Positions 24,085-32,547 of a stretch of 49,625 nucleotides of DNA are shown here, piece by piece. The first letter of the stretch is position 1. Every line of letters starts with the position of its first letter. A model generated the notes under the pieces. It was given only the letters and a program-made list of their open reading frames with translations. It was not told the DNA's origin and did no database searches. The stretch is from contig JAFTSO010000029.1 in the NCBI GenBank assembly GCA_017467265.1, positions 1 to 49,625 on the forward strand, written 5' to 3'. The DNA is from Clostridia bacterium. Its GTDB lineage: Bacteria; Bacillota; Clostridia; Christensenellales; Borkfalkiaceae. A program made the position numbers and the translations under genes.

Positions 24085-24984
24085 ATGAAAAAATACGTAA
24101 TTGTCAGCGATTCCTGCTGTGATTTGAACAAAGAACTGCGTGAGCAATATAATATCGATTATCTCCCGATGCACTTTTCGTATGACGATAAAGATTTGCC
24201 GGCGGATTTAGACTGGAAAGAACTTTCCTTTAAGGATTTCTATGCGGAAATGCGCGCAGGCAAACGTATGATTACTTCGCAGGTCAACGCCGCGCAATAC
24301 CGCGAGGCGTTCGAGAAATACATTGCGGACGGCTATGATATTTTGTCTATTTCCTGCTCGTCGGGATTGTCTAATTCGGTAAAAGCCAGCTATACGGTAC
24401 GCGATGAATTGCTCGCGAAGTATCCCGATAGCAAAATTATCTGTATCGACAGTTTGATTTCCTGCTACGGCTTGGGGTTGCTTTGTATTCGCGCGTCGGA
24501 GCTCCGCGCCGAGGGCAAAACGATCGAAGAAACGGCAGCTTGGATTGAAGAGAACAAGCTCACGGTCAATCAAGAGTGCACGCCCGAAAAACTCACCTAT
24601 TTGAAAAAAGCAGGCAGAGTGAGTGCGGCGAGCGCGTTTTTCGGCGGACTTTTGAGCGTAAAACCGATTCTTATTTCGGACGTGAACGGCTATAACGCAG
24701 CGGTGGAAAAGGTAAAAGGAAGACTTACGTCGTTAAAGCGTTTGGCAGAGCGCGTCAAGGAAGAATACGTACGCGTACCCCACCAGCGCATCGTCGTGGT
24801 GCACGCAGATTGCGAAGAAGATGCGGAAACGTTGAAAGGCTTGGTGGCAGAGGCGCTTGCAGGCGAAGATGTGACGATCGAAACGGGTTTTATCGGGCCG
24901 ATTGTTGGCGGCTCGGCAGGTCCGGGCACGGTTGCCGTGTATTTTTACGGAAAAGAAGTGACTTTTGATTCCAAAGCAAATTAA
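24085..24984 (+). CDS. DegV family fatty-acid-binding protein (FakB-like)
   Basis: 299 residues. DegV proteins hold a fatty acid in a closed pocket and present it to FakA. Typical marks: VSDSCCDL at the start, TSQVNAAQY, the ISCSSGLSNS loop that binds the carboxylate, RVSAASAFFGGLLSVKPIL and the end GSAGPGTVAVYF. It is in an operon with fakA. Fatty acid preference cannot be read from sequence. Confidence 0.9.
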   Translation: MKKYVIVSDSCCDLNKELREQYNIDYLPMHFSYDDKDLPADLDWKELSFKDFYAEMRAGKRMITSQVNAAQYREAFEKYIADGYDILSISCSSGLSNSVKASYTVRDELLAKYPDSKIICIDSLISCYGLGLLCIRASELRAEGKTIEETAAWIEENKLTVNQECTPEKLTYLKKAGRVSAASAFFGGLLSVKPILISDVNGYNAAVEKVKGRLTSLKRLAERVKEEYVRVPHQRIVVVHADCEEDAETLKGLVAEALAGEDVTIETGFIGPIVGGSAGPGTVAVYFYGKEVTFDSKAN

Positions 24985-24987
24985 GAA

Positions 24988-25012
24988 GGAGCGGCTGTAA
25001 GAGCCGCTTTTT
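24988..25012 (+). terminator. terminator after fakA-degV
   Basis: AGCGGCT (24990-24996) pairs with AGCCGCT (25002-25008), then TTTT. Confidence 0.8.
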
Positions 25013-25058
25013 CCGTAGAAAAGGACATAAGTGGACGTGTTATATTTCCGCATTTCAC

Positions 25059-25087
25059 TTTACAAACGTAAAAAAATGTAGTATAAT
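25059..25087 (+). promoter_or_regulatory. sigma-A promoter of the acyltransferase-uxaC-GH78 operon
   Basis: TTTACA (25059-25064), 17-nt spacer, TATAAT (25082-25087). Confidence 0.75.
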
Positions 25088-25130
25088 AAAAAGTATAGGA
25101 TAAGATCAAAGATCTTAAAGGAGCGGCGAT

Positions 25131-25988
25131 ATGTCGGGAGTAAAGCAGGAAACGCAAGAAACGGAAGTAAAACAAAAGAAAACGAAGGTAAAAAAGCAAA
25201 AGGAATTCAAAGTTCCTAACCGTAAAAAACCTATTTTTAATATTGTGCGGTGTTTTTTGCGATTGCGCTATAAAAAACCGCAAATTATCAATCTCGCAGG
25301 GGATATTGAAGATCGAAGCATTGTCGTCGTCAATCACTCGGGCAAAAACGGGCCGCCTGCGTTAGATATCCGCTATCCGAAGTTTACGGTAAAGTGGGGC
25401 GCGCACGAAATGCTGGGCAATTATTTCAGCAGAAGAGCATATCTTCGCGATATTTTGTATATCAAAAAATACGGTAGAAAGCCGGGCTTTTGGACAACGT
25501 TTAAGGCGAGCTTTGAGGCGATTTTCTCGTTGCGTATTTACCGTGGGATGCGTTTTATGCCCACCTATCAGGACGGGCGCTTCGCAACGACGCTCCGCAA
25601 TAGTGTAAAGGTGTTGGACGCGAACATGTCCGTTATGGTCTATCCTGAAAATTCGAACGAAGGGTATAAGGACGTGCTGACGGAGTTCTTCCCCGGGTTC
25701 GTTATGCTCGCGGAAAAATACTATCGCCAAAAGGGCGAAGACGTGCCCGTATATCCCGTGTATTACAGTATTAAAAAGCGGATTATGGCCATCGGTAAAC
25801 CCCTGTACGTGCAAGATATGGTGAAGGAAGGTCTGGATCGTTATCAGATTGCGCAGCGTTATTGCGACGCGGTAAATCAACTGTATTTCGATTACGTGCA
25901 GAACGCCCCGGAAAAGGGCAAGAAAAACAAGAAGAAAAAGGGCGCGGAAAGGGCGGACGCAGTCGCACCGACCGCTGAAAATAAATAA
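25131..25988 (+). CDS. divergent acyltransferase-like (LPLAT/PlsC fold) protein
   Basis: 285 residues with Lys-rich ends (KQKKTKVKKQKE; KGKKNKKKKG). The core resembles glycerolipid acyltransferases: IVVVNHSGKNGPPALD at the HX4D position, a basic aromatic middle (RRAYLRDILYIKKYG), VYPENSNEGYKDV at the FPEG position, and VPVYPVYYSIKKRIM late in the domain. The spacing between His and Asp is longer than HX4D, so activity or substrate may differ. No membrane segment is clear; the basic ends may bind membrane surfaces. First gene of an operon with uxaC and a rhamnosidase-like gene, an unexpected pairing. AAAGGAG precedes ATG. Confidence 0.6.
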   Translation: MSGVKQETQETEVKQKKTKVKKQKEFKVPNRKKPIFNIVRCFLRLRYKKPQIINLAGDIEDRSIVVVNHSGKNGPPALDIRYPKFTVKWGAHEMLGNYFSRRAYLRDILYIKKYGRKPGFWTTFKASFEAIFSLRIYRGMRFMPTYQDGRFATTLRNSVKVLDANMSVMVYPENSNEGYKDVLTEFFPGFVMLAEKYYRQKGEDVPVYPVYYSIKKRIMAIGKPLYVQDMVKEGLDRYQIAQRYCDAVNQLYFDYVQNAPEKGKKNKKKKGAERADAVAPTAENK

Positions 25989-26012
25989 GCAATAAAAACG
26001 GAGATAAAAATT

Positions 26013-27407
26013 ATGAGTACTTATATCAAAGATAATTTCTTGTTGACGAACAAAACGGCGGAAAAGCTGTATTTTGGCTATGCAAAAGATATGCCTATTT
26101 TCGATTACCATTGTCATTTGCCCGAAAAGCAGATCTTGGCAAACGAAACGTTCAACGACGTGTACGAAATTTGGTTGGCTGGAGATCACTACAAGTGGCG
26201 TTTGATGCGTAATTACGGCGTAAACGAAGAATATATCACGGGGAACAAGACGAACAAGGAAAAATTCATCGCCTATTGCACGGCGCTCGGTACGGCGTTC
26301 GGCAATCCCTTGTATCATTGGTCGCAGGTAGAACTCAAAGAGTTCTTTAATTGCGAACTGGAAATCAACGCGGACAATGCCGAGCTGATTTGGGATTGGT
26401 GCAACGATTATATCGCGCTCAATAAGATCACGCCGCAAAAGCTGATCGAACAGTCGAACGTCAGCCACATTTTCACGACGAACGAAGTGTTTGACGATTT
26501 GACGACGTTCACGGAAATCGCGAAAAAAGATTACAAATTCAAGGTAATTCCTGCTTTCCGCGGGGATAAAATTATGAACATCGACGCGGTGGGGTATTGC
26601 GATCAGTTGGCGAAATTAGAGGCGCTCACGCAGCCGATTAACAGCCTTGACGATTTAATGGCAGCGCTCGAACAGCGCTTGCAGGCGTTCATCGCGGTAG
26701 GCACGACGGCTAGCGATATTTCGGTAGAGAGCGTATATCCCGTGCCCACGGCGGACGAGGCAAACGCGGTGCTTTGCAAGGTAAAGGCAGGGGGAGTGCC
26801 CACGGTAAAAGAGGCGGAAACGTTCAAGGGCTACCTTACGTATGCACTTATGAAGATGTATGCACGTTATAACATCTCGACGGAATTGCACGTCGGCGCG
26901 ATGCGTAATAACAACGCGCAGATGCTTAAAAAGCTGGGCTTGGACGCAGGCTACGATTCGATGTCGGACGAAAACAGCATCAAGACGATGTCCCGTCTGT
27001 TTGATAAACTCAACGACGAAAACTTGCTGCCTAAGACGATCGTGTTCAATCTGAATCCGAAAATGAACGCAGAGATAATGACGCTCATCGGTTCGTTCCA
27101 AAGCGACGAGGCGCGCGGCAAAATGCAATACGGTCCTGCTTGGTGGTTCTTGGATAACAAGGTGGGTATGGAAAAACACCTGCTCGATCTGACGTCTACG
27201 GGGCATATTGCGGCGTTCGTGGGTATGCTTACGGATAGCCGTTCGTTGCTTTCCTACCCCCGTCATCACTATTTCCGTCGTATTTTGTGTAACTACCTTG
27301 GCGGTATGATGGAAAGGGGTGAAATGACGCAAAACGAAACGCTCGTAGGCAAAGTAGTGCAGGATATTTGTTATCACAACTCGATTGCATATTTCCGTAT
27401 GAAATAA
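26013..27407 (+). CDS. uxaC: glucuronate isomerase
   Basis: 464 residues, the normal UxaC length. Converts D-glucuronate to D-fructuronate and D-galacturonate to D-tagaturonate, the first cytosolic step of hexuronate breakdown. The N-terminal region carries the metal-binding FDYHCHLPEKQI, then WLAGDHYKWRLMR, TTNEVFDDLTTF and VIPAFRGDKIM; a second metal/substrate segment is ELHVGAMRNNN, and the C-terminus has MLTDSRSLLSYPRHHYFRRILC. Later steps in this window are KdgK (38223) and Eda (36718); the reductase and dehydratase steps are not present here. It is 24 nt after the acyltransferase-like gene and 16 nt before the GH78-like gene. Confidence 0.95.
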   Translation: MSTYIKDNFLLTNKTAEKLYFGYAKDMPIFDYHCHLPEKQILANETFNDVYEIWLAGDHYKWRLMRNYGVNEEYITGNKTNKEKFIAYCTALGTAFGNPLYHWSQVELKEFFNCELEINADNAELIWDWCNDYIALNKITPQKLIEQSNVSHIFTTNEVFDDLTTFTEIAKKDYKFKVIPAFRGDKIMNIDAVGYCDQLAKLEALTQPINSLDDLMAALEQRLQAFIAVGTTASDISVESVYPVPTADEANAVLCKVKAGGVPTVKEAETFKGYLTYALMKMYARYNISTELHVGAMRNNNAQMLKKLGLDAGYDSMSDENSIKTMSRLFDKLNDENLLPKTIVFNLNPKMNAEIMTLIGSFQSDEARGKMQYGPAWWFLDNKVGMEKHLLDLTSTGHIAAFVGMLTDSRSLLSYPRHHYFRRILCNYLGGMMERGEMTQNETLVGKVVQDICYHNSIAYFRMK

Positions 27408-27423
27408 AAGGAAGGGGCTGTGT

Positions 27424-29028
27424 ATGCAGTACGTATATCCAAACAAAATAATCGCGGCGCAGGGGCTTTGCGGCGCAGAGAATTTTCATAAAGAAAAGCC
27501 TTTTCAGATCGGGTTAAACGAACGTGATTTGGTGATTGCGCACGGCAAAGGATACGTAATTTTCGATTTTGGAAAAGAACTGTCAGGTGGGGTACGTATC
27601 CTTACCTTTTTGGTGAAAGGTAGCGGAAAAGTGCGTTTGCGCTTTGGCGAATCGGTGGGCGAAACCTGCGCCGAAATCGGCGAAAAGAACGCAACGAACG
27701 ATCATAGCTTGCGCGATTTTTGTGTAGAGCTCCAAAATTATTCGGATATGACGTTTGGGCAGACGGGTTTTCGTTTTGTCCGCATAGACGTCCTTGACGA
27801 CGCTACGGAGATTTCGTTCAAGAGCGTCGTGGCGGCGGTGAATACGGATACGCGTGAACAGGTAGGTACGTTCGTTTGCGACGATTCACTTGTCAACGAA
27901 ATATTCGATACGGCAGCATACACGATGCGCCTTTGCTTGCAAAACGGGTATATCTGGGACGGAGTGAAACGCGACCGTTTGGTATGGATTGGCGATCTGT
28001 ATCCTGAAATGCGCGCGGCGCGCTGTTTGTATGCAGACGTGCCTGAAATAACGCGTTGTTTAGACTTCGCGATGGACGAAACGCCGCTACCAAACTGGAT
28101 GGCAGGGATGCAGACGTATTCCGTTTGGTGGTTGATTGTCCTTTGCGAAGAATATGCGACAAGTGGGGATAAAGCGGCTTTTGTAAAATATCTGCCGTAC
28201 GTGCGTGGGCTGTTGCAGCAAATTGCAGCCTATGTTGCTGAGAGCGGCGAAACGTCGTTCGGTTCCAATTTTATCGATTGGCCGACGAGTTACGAAGACG
28301 GTGATAAAATCAAAGAACACGATTGTATGGCAGGCACGTACTATTTGACGAAACTTGCGTTCACAAAAGCAGCGGCGTTTTTACGGGATATGGGTGAAGA
28401 CGTTTCCCTTTGTGAAGAATTGCAGCGAAAACAGGCAAAAACGAGTGTATGTGTGCATCGTTATAAACAGGTGGCAGGGCTGGGCGTTTTGTCGGGCGAC
28501 TGCTCCGAGAATAACAAAAAAATCCTGTTGGAAGGGGGCGCAAATGGATTTTCCACCTTTATGTCCTATCCGATTTTGACAGGCGTAGCAATGTGCGGTG
28601 AATACGAAAAGGCGCTGTCCATGGCGAAGGAGTATTACGGTGGTATGCTCTCCGTGGGGGCGACGACGTTTTGGGAAGATTTCGATTTGGCTTGGCTGAA
28701 AAATGCTGGTAGGATTGACGAGCTGCCTACGCCCGAGAAAAAGGATATTCACGGCGACTACGGCGCATTTTGCTACAAAGGGTATCGGCATAGCCTTTGC
28801 CACGGTTGGTCGGCAGGCGTTGTCGCGTATCTTATGGAAACGGTGGCAGGGATCAAGCCCGTGGGTACAGGGTTGCGGCGATTTAAGATCGAACCGCATT
28901 TGAGCGGATTGCGCTGCATAAAGGCGACGTATCCCACGCCCTACGGCGCGCTTACGATCACGCATGAACAGACGGCGGACGGCATAAAAACGACGGTGAA
29001 TAAGCCCGACGGCGTTGAAATTGTATAG
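27424..29028 (+). CDS. GH78-like alpha-L-rhamnosidase, short form
   Basis: 534 residues with an N-terminal beta-sandwich (YVIFDFGKELSGGVRI, typical of GH78) and an (alpha/alpha)6 barrel. The catalytic-acid region reads WDGVKRDRLVWIGDLYPE, a variant of the DxxxRDERxGWxGD signature, and the barrel continues with NFIDWPTSYEDG, FWEDFDLAWL and YRHSLCHGWSAGVVAYL. It lacks the extra sandwich domains of larger rhamnosidases and has no signal peptide, so it should act on imported oligosaccharides. Cotranscription with uxaC suggests rhamnose-uronate substrates such as rhamnogalacturonan fragments. Specificity is inferred. Confidence 0.8.
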   Translation: MQYVYPNKIIAAQGLCGAENFHKEKPFQIGLNERDLVIAHGKGYVIFDFGKELSGGVRILTFLVKGSGKVRLRFGESVGETCAEIGEKNATNDHSLRDFCVELQNYSDMTFGQTGFRFVRIDVLDDATEISFKSVVAAVNTDTREQVGTFVCDDSLVNEIFDTAAYTMRLCLQNGYIWDGVKRDRLVWIGDLYPEMRAARCLYADVPEITRCLDFAMDETPLPNWMAGMQTYSVWWLIVLCEEYATSGDKAAFVKYLPYVRGLLQQIAAYVAESGETSFGSNFIDWPTSYEDGDKIKEHDCMAGTYYLTKLAFTKAAAFLRDMGEDVSLCEELQRKQAKTSVCVHRYKQVAGLGVLSGDCSENNKKILLEGGANGFSTFMSYPILTGVAMCGEYEKALSMAKEYYGGMLSVGATTFWEDFDLAWLKNAGRIDELPTPEKKDIHGDYGAFCYKGYRHSLCHGWSAGVVAYLMETVAGIKPVGTGLRRFKIEPHLSGLRCIKATYPTPYGALTITHEQTADGIKTTVNKPDGVEIV

Positions 29029-29036
29029 AACGTAAG

Positions 29037-29067
29037 AAACGGACGGAAAAAACCGCCCGTTTTTTGA
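29037..29067 (+). terminator. terminator after the GH78-like gene
   Basis: AAACGGACGG (29037-29046) pairs with CCGCCCGTTT (29053-29062) with one mismatch, followed by T-run. Confidence 0.75.
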
Positions 29068-29107
29068 TGCGAAAATAGGAAAATGCTACCTTTTACCCAT
29101 TCTTTCC

Positions 29108-29136
29108 TTGACAGCGTTTATTTTTTATGATATAAT
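29108..29136 (+). promoter_or_regulatory. perfect sigma-A promoter of the symporter operon
   Basis: TTGACA (29108-29113), 17-nt spacer, TATAAT (29131-29136). Confidence 0.85.
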
Positions 29137-29195
29137 CATAAAAATCGATATAAAAGTAAATAAAAATCGAAAAAATAAATCAAGAGAGTAAAGAT

Positions 29196-30740
29196 ATGGT
29201 TTTTGATTACTTGATTTTGGTAATATATGCATTGGGTATGGTGGGGATCGCGATCTACACTAGAAAGCGTTCTTCGTCCGTAAAGGATTTTTTGCTGGCA
29301 GGCAAGGGGTTGAACGGCTGGATGAGTGCGTTTGCGTACGGCACAACGTATTTTTCGGCGGTGATTTTTATCGGCTACGCAGGCAAATTTGGCAAGCAGT
29401 ACGGTCTGGCAGCGACGTGGATCGGTATCGGCAACGCGATTCTCGGGTCGCTGTTTGCGTGGCTTGTTCTGGCAAAACGCACGAAGAAAATGACGGCGCG
29501 TCTTTCGGCGAAAACAATGCCTGAATTTTTTGAAAAACGATATGACAGTCAAAAATTAAAGCTCGTTTCCGCAGTGATTATTTTCTTGTTTTTGATACCG
29601 TACTCGGCGTCCGTGTATAACGGATTGAGCTCGTTGTTCACCATTGTGTTCGATATACCAGGTTGGACGATTATGCTCGCGTTGGCGGCACTCACCGCGT
29701 TGTATCTATTCTTCGGCGGATATTTTGCAACGGCGCTCTCTGATTTTATTCAGGGTATCATAATGCTGATCGGCGTGGTAGCGATGGTCGTGTGTTTTAT
29801 GAATCACGGCAATATCGATTGGAGCATTAAAGAGCTGACGGGCAGCGATGAGCTTGGTTGGTTTACCTTTTCTAGTGCCAACAAAGGATTGTACGGCAAT
29901 ACCGTGTCCTTGCTTTCGCTCATTATGCTCACGTCGTTCGGCGTATGGGCGTTGCCGCAGACGATACATAAATATTACGCCGTGCGCGACGACAAAGCCA
30001 TTATGCAGGGCACGGTGGTGAGTACGCTGTTCGCGCTCATTATTGGCTTTGGGGCATATTTTACGGGCGCGCTCTCCTATTATTTCCCCGAAGTGGCGAA
30101 TGTAGGAGCGGACAACGTAGTCCCGTATATGATCAAAATCGTAATCCCTTCGGGGCTGGTCGGGGTATTGGCGGTGCTGATTTTGTCGGCGAGCATGTCC
30201 ACGCTCTCGTCCGTATCGCTGGCGTCCGCGTCCGTCGTCGCCGTCGATATTTATAAGGGAAAAATCAATCGCGGCGCGTCCGATAAACGGGTGAATTGGA
30301 CGATGAAAATTCTCTGTTTGGTATTCGTGGCGATTTCGGTCGTGCTGGCGATCGTGAACGAAAAATGCAACATTTCCGCCATCGCGTATCTAATGGGGTT
30401 AAGCTGGGGCGTTTTGGCAGGTTGCTTTATGGGCCCGTACGTGCTCGGTTTATTGTGGAAAAAAGTCACGCGCCCTGCGGTATGGACGTCGATTATCGGT
30501 TCGCTCGCGCTCACCGTTGCGCTTATCTTTTTCTTCGGGTATCACCAAAACGGCTGGGACGCATCGTTCGCGTTGGCGGTAAAATGCGGTATCGCCTGCT
30601 CACCGATGATCGGGGTGATTTGTATGGCGTATTCGCTGATTGCAACGGCGCTCGTCAGTCTGTTTACCAAAGCCCCCGACAAAACAACGCTCGCTGCAGC
30701 GTTTGGCGCAGATACACAAACGGAACAAAGCAAGGAATAA
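29196..30740 (+). CDS. sodium:solute symporter (SSS family)
   Basis: 514 residues with about 13 hydrophobic segments. The N-terminus (YTRKRSSSVKDFLLAGKGLNGW), AYGTTYFSAVIFIGYAG and the core GSALSTxS-like region (LILSASMSTLSSVSLASASVVAVD) are those of Na+-coupled SSS transporters. The substrate cannot be read directly. Because its stop is only 6 nt from paaK, an aromatic acid or amino-acid-derived acid is one guess, while the neighbouring uxaC operon would favour a sugar acid. AAGAGAG lies about 9 nt before ATG. Confidence 0.85.
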   Translation: MVFDYLILVIYALGMVGIAIYTRKRSSSVKDFLLAGKGLNGWMSAFAYGTTYFSAVIFIGYAGKFGKQYGLAATWIGIGNAILGSLFAWLVLAKRTKKMTARLSAKTMPEFFEKRYDSQKLKLVSAVIIFLFLIPYSASVYNGLSSLFTIVFDIPGWTIMLALAALTALYLFFGGYFATALSDFIQGIIMLIGVVAMVVCFMNHGNIDWSIKELTGSDELGWFTFSSANKGLYGNTVSLLSLIMLTSFGVWALPQTIHKYYAVRDDKAIMQGTVVSTLFALIIGFGAYFTGALSYYFPEVANVGADNVVPYMIKIVIPSGLVGVLAVLILSASMSTLSSVSLASASVVAVDIYKGKINRGASDKRVNWTMKILCLVFVAISVVLAIVNEKCNISAIAYLMGLSWGVLAGCFMGPYVLGLLWKKVTRPAVWTSIIGSLALTVALIFFFGYHQNGWDASFALAVKCGIACSPMIGVICMAYSLIATALVSLFTKAPDKTTLAAAFGADTQTEQSKE

Positions 30741-30746
30741 GGGAAT

Positions 30747-32048
30747 ATGATTTGGTCAAAAGAAGAAACGCTTTCGCGTGCAGAGATGGAACAATTGCAG
30801 CTTTCGCGCTTGCAGGAAACGGTGGCGCGCGTGTATGAAAAAGTGCCTTATTATCGTGCAAAGATGCAGGAAAAAGGATTGACGCCCAACGATATACACT
30901 CGCTTGCCGATCTTAGAAAACTCCCGTTCACCACAAAGCAGGATATGCGTGACACGTATCCCTTTGGGTTGTTTGCCGTGCCCAAGGACGAGTTAGTGCG
31001 TATCCACGCTAGCTCAGGTACGACGGGCAAACCTACGGTGGTCGGTTATACACGCGGCGATCTCGAAACGTGGACGGATTGCGTCACACGTATTGCGTGT
31101 ATGGGCGGTGCAACGACAAAGGACGTGGCGCAGATTTGTTTTGGCTACGGTATGTTCACGGGTGCGTTTGGTTTGCATTACGGCTTGGAACAGCTGGGCG
31201 CGGCGATCGTGCCTTCGTCCACGGGCAACTCTGAAAAGCAGCTAATGTTTATGCAGGATTTCGGCACGACCTTGCTCGTGGCAACGCCTTCGTATGCCTT
31301 ACGTCTCGCGGAAGTGGCACAAGGTATGGGGATCAATCCCAAAACGGATCTACATATCAAAACGGCGCTGGTGGGGAGTGAATTGCTTACCGACGCGATG
31401 CGCGAAGAAATGCACGCAGTTTGGGGCAAGGACGTTCGCATTACGTCCAACTACGGTATGAGCGAGCTGATGGGCCCTGGGGTTTCGGGTGAGTGTTTAG
31501 AGCATTGTGGTATGCACATCAACGAAGACTACTTTATTCCCGAGATCATCGATAGCGAAACGGGTGAAGTGTTGCCGGCAGGGGAAAAGGGCGAGCTGGT
31601 CATTACTTGCATCAAAAAGGAAGGCTTACCCTTGATACGGTATCGAACGAAGGACGTGACAAGGCTGTTTTACGAGCCGTGCGCGTGCGGCAGAACGACC
31701 TGTCGTATGGAGAATCCGTCGGGGCGCAGCGACGATATGCTGAAAATACGCGGTGTCAACGTATTCCCCGGGCAGATCGAAGAAGTGGTCCTCTCCGTTG
31801 AAGAGCTCGGTCCGCACTACGAGATTATTGTGGAGCGCGAGGGGTACACGGACAAGCTCACGGTGCGCGTAGAGCTCAACAAGGAAACGGACTCGTTTGC
31901 GGAGTTGCAGCGTATAGAGAACGTCACGCGCAACAAACTGAAAGTGGTGCTTGGCTTGGATGCGAAGATTCGTTTGGAATCCCCGAACACGTTGCAGCGT
32001 TTTGAAGGCAAGGCAAAACGGATCAAGGATTTGCGAAAAAAACAATAA
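30747..32048 (+). CDS. paaK: phenylacetate-CoA ligase family protein
   Basis: 433 residues. Forms an acyl-adenylate and then CoA thioester of phenylacetate or a related aryl acid. AMP-binding motif IHASSGTTGKPTVVGY (about 90-105), NYGMSELMGPGVSGEC, YRTKDVTRL, and the zinc-site-like CACGRTTCRMENPSGRSDDMLKIRGVNVFP are all typical of PaaK. In anaerobes PaaK-type ligases often sit with ACT proteins and indolepyruvate oxidoreductases and may run in the energy-conserving (ATP-forming) direction; here only the ACT protein follows. AAGGAATAAGGGA precedes ATG. Confidence 0.9.
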   Translation: MIWSKEETLSRAEMEQLQLSRLQETVARVYEKVPYYRAKMQEKGLTPNDIHSLADLRKLPFTTKQDMRDTYPFGLFAVPKDELVRIHASSGTTGKPTVVGYTRGDLETWTDCVTRIACMGGATTKDVAQICFGYGMFTGAFGLHYGLEQLGAAIVPSSTGNSEKQLMFMQDFGTTLLVATPSYALRLAEVAQGMGINPKTDLHIKTALVGSELLTDAMREEMHAVWGKDVRITSNYGMSELMGPGVSGECLEHCGMHINEDYFIPEIIDSETGEVLPAGEKGELVITCIKKEGLPLIRYRTKDVTRLFYEPCACGRTTCRMENPSGRSDDMLKIRGVNVFPGQIEEVVLSVEELGPHYEIIVEREGYTDKLTVRVELNKETDSFAELQRIENVTRNKLKVVLGLDAKIRLESPNTLQRFEGKAKRIKDLRKKQ

Positions 32049-32061
32049 GGTGGACAGACGT

Positions 32062-32484
32062 ATGGTGACGAAACAGATTTCAGTATTTATTGAGAATAGA
32101 AAAGGGCGCTTGGGCGAAGTGCTCGACGTATTAAAAAGCGGCGGCGTAAATATCATTTCGATGAGCCTTGCCGATACGGCGGAATACGGCTTGCTCCGAA
32201 TTATTTCGGACAAACCGCAGGACGGCCGCGCCGCGTTGTCGGCAGCCGGATTTTCCAGTATGCTGACCGATGTGTTTATCTTAAAAATTCCGCACGAACC
32301 GGGCGCATTGCAGCAGATTTTGCGCGTAATTGCCGACGAAGAATTGAGCGTGGAATATATGTACGGGCTTTCCGCAGGCGGAAACGAAGCGTCGATCGTT
32401 GTCAAAATGTCCGACCTTGCAAAAGCGGACGAAGTATTTGCAAAGCATAAAATTCAAACGCTTTGCTATTCCGATTTGATATAA
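32062..32484 (+). CDS. tandem ACT-domain protein
   Basis: 140 residues with two ACT folds: QISVFIENRKGRLGEVLDVL (about 4-65) and VFILKIPHEPGALQQILRVI (about 72-138). ACT domains bind amino acids as regulatory ligands. It follows paaK by 13 nt, the usual arrangement, and probably senses an aromatic or branched amino acid to tune the ligase or transporter. No catalytic domain. ATG 32062 is selected after AAGGTGG; a longer open frame from 31951 lies inside paaK. Confidence 0.85.
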   Translation: MVTKQISVFIENRKGRLGEVLDVLKSGGVNIISMSLADTAEYGLLRIISDKPQDGRAALSAAGFSSMLTDVFILKIPHEPGALQQILRVIADEELSVEYMYGLSAGGNEASIVVKMSDLAKADEVFAKHKIQTLCYSDLI

Positions 32485-32505
32485 TAGCGTAAATAGTGTA
32501 CAAAA

Positions 32506-32535
32506 AACCCCGTCTGCATTAACAGACGGGGCTTT
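32506..32535. terminator. convergent terminator
   Basis: CCCCGTCTG (32508-32516) and CAGACGGGG (32523-32531) with 6-nt loop and A/T flanks; serves the ACT gene and the convergent CofE-like gene. Confidence 0.85.
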
Positions 32536-32547
32536 CATTTTTATCTA

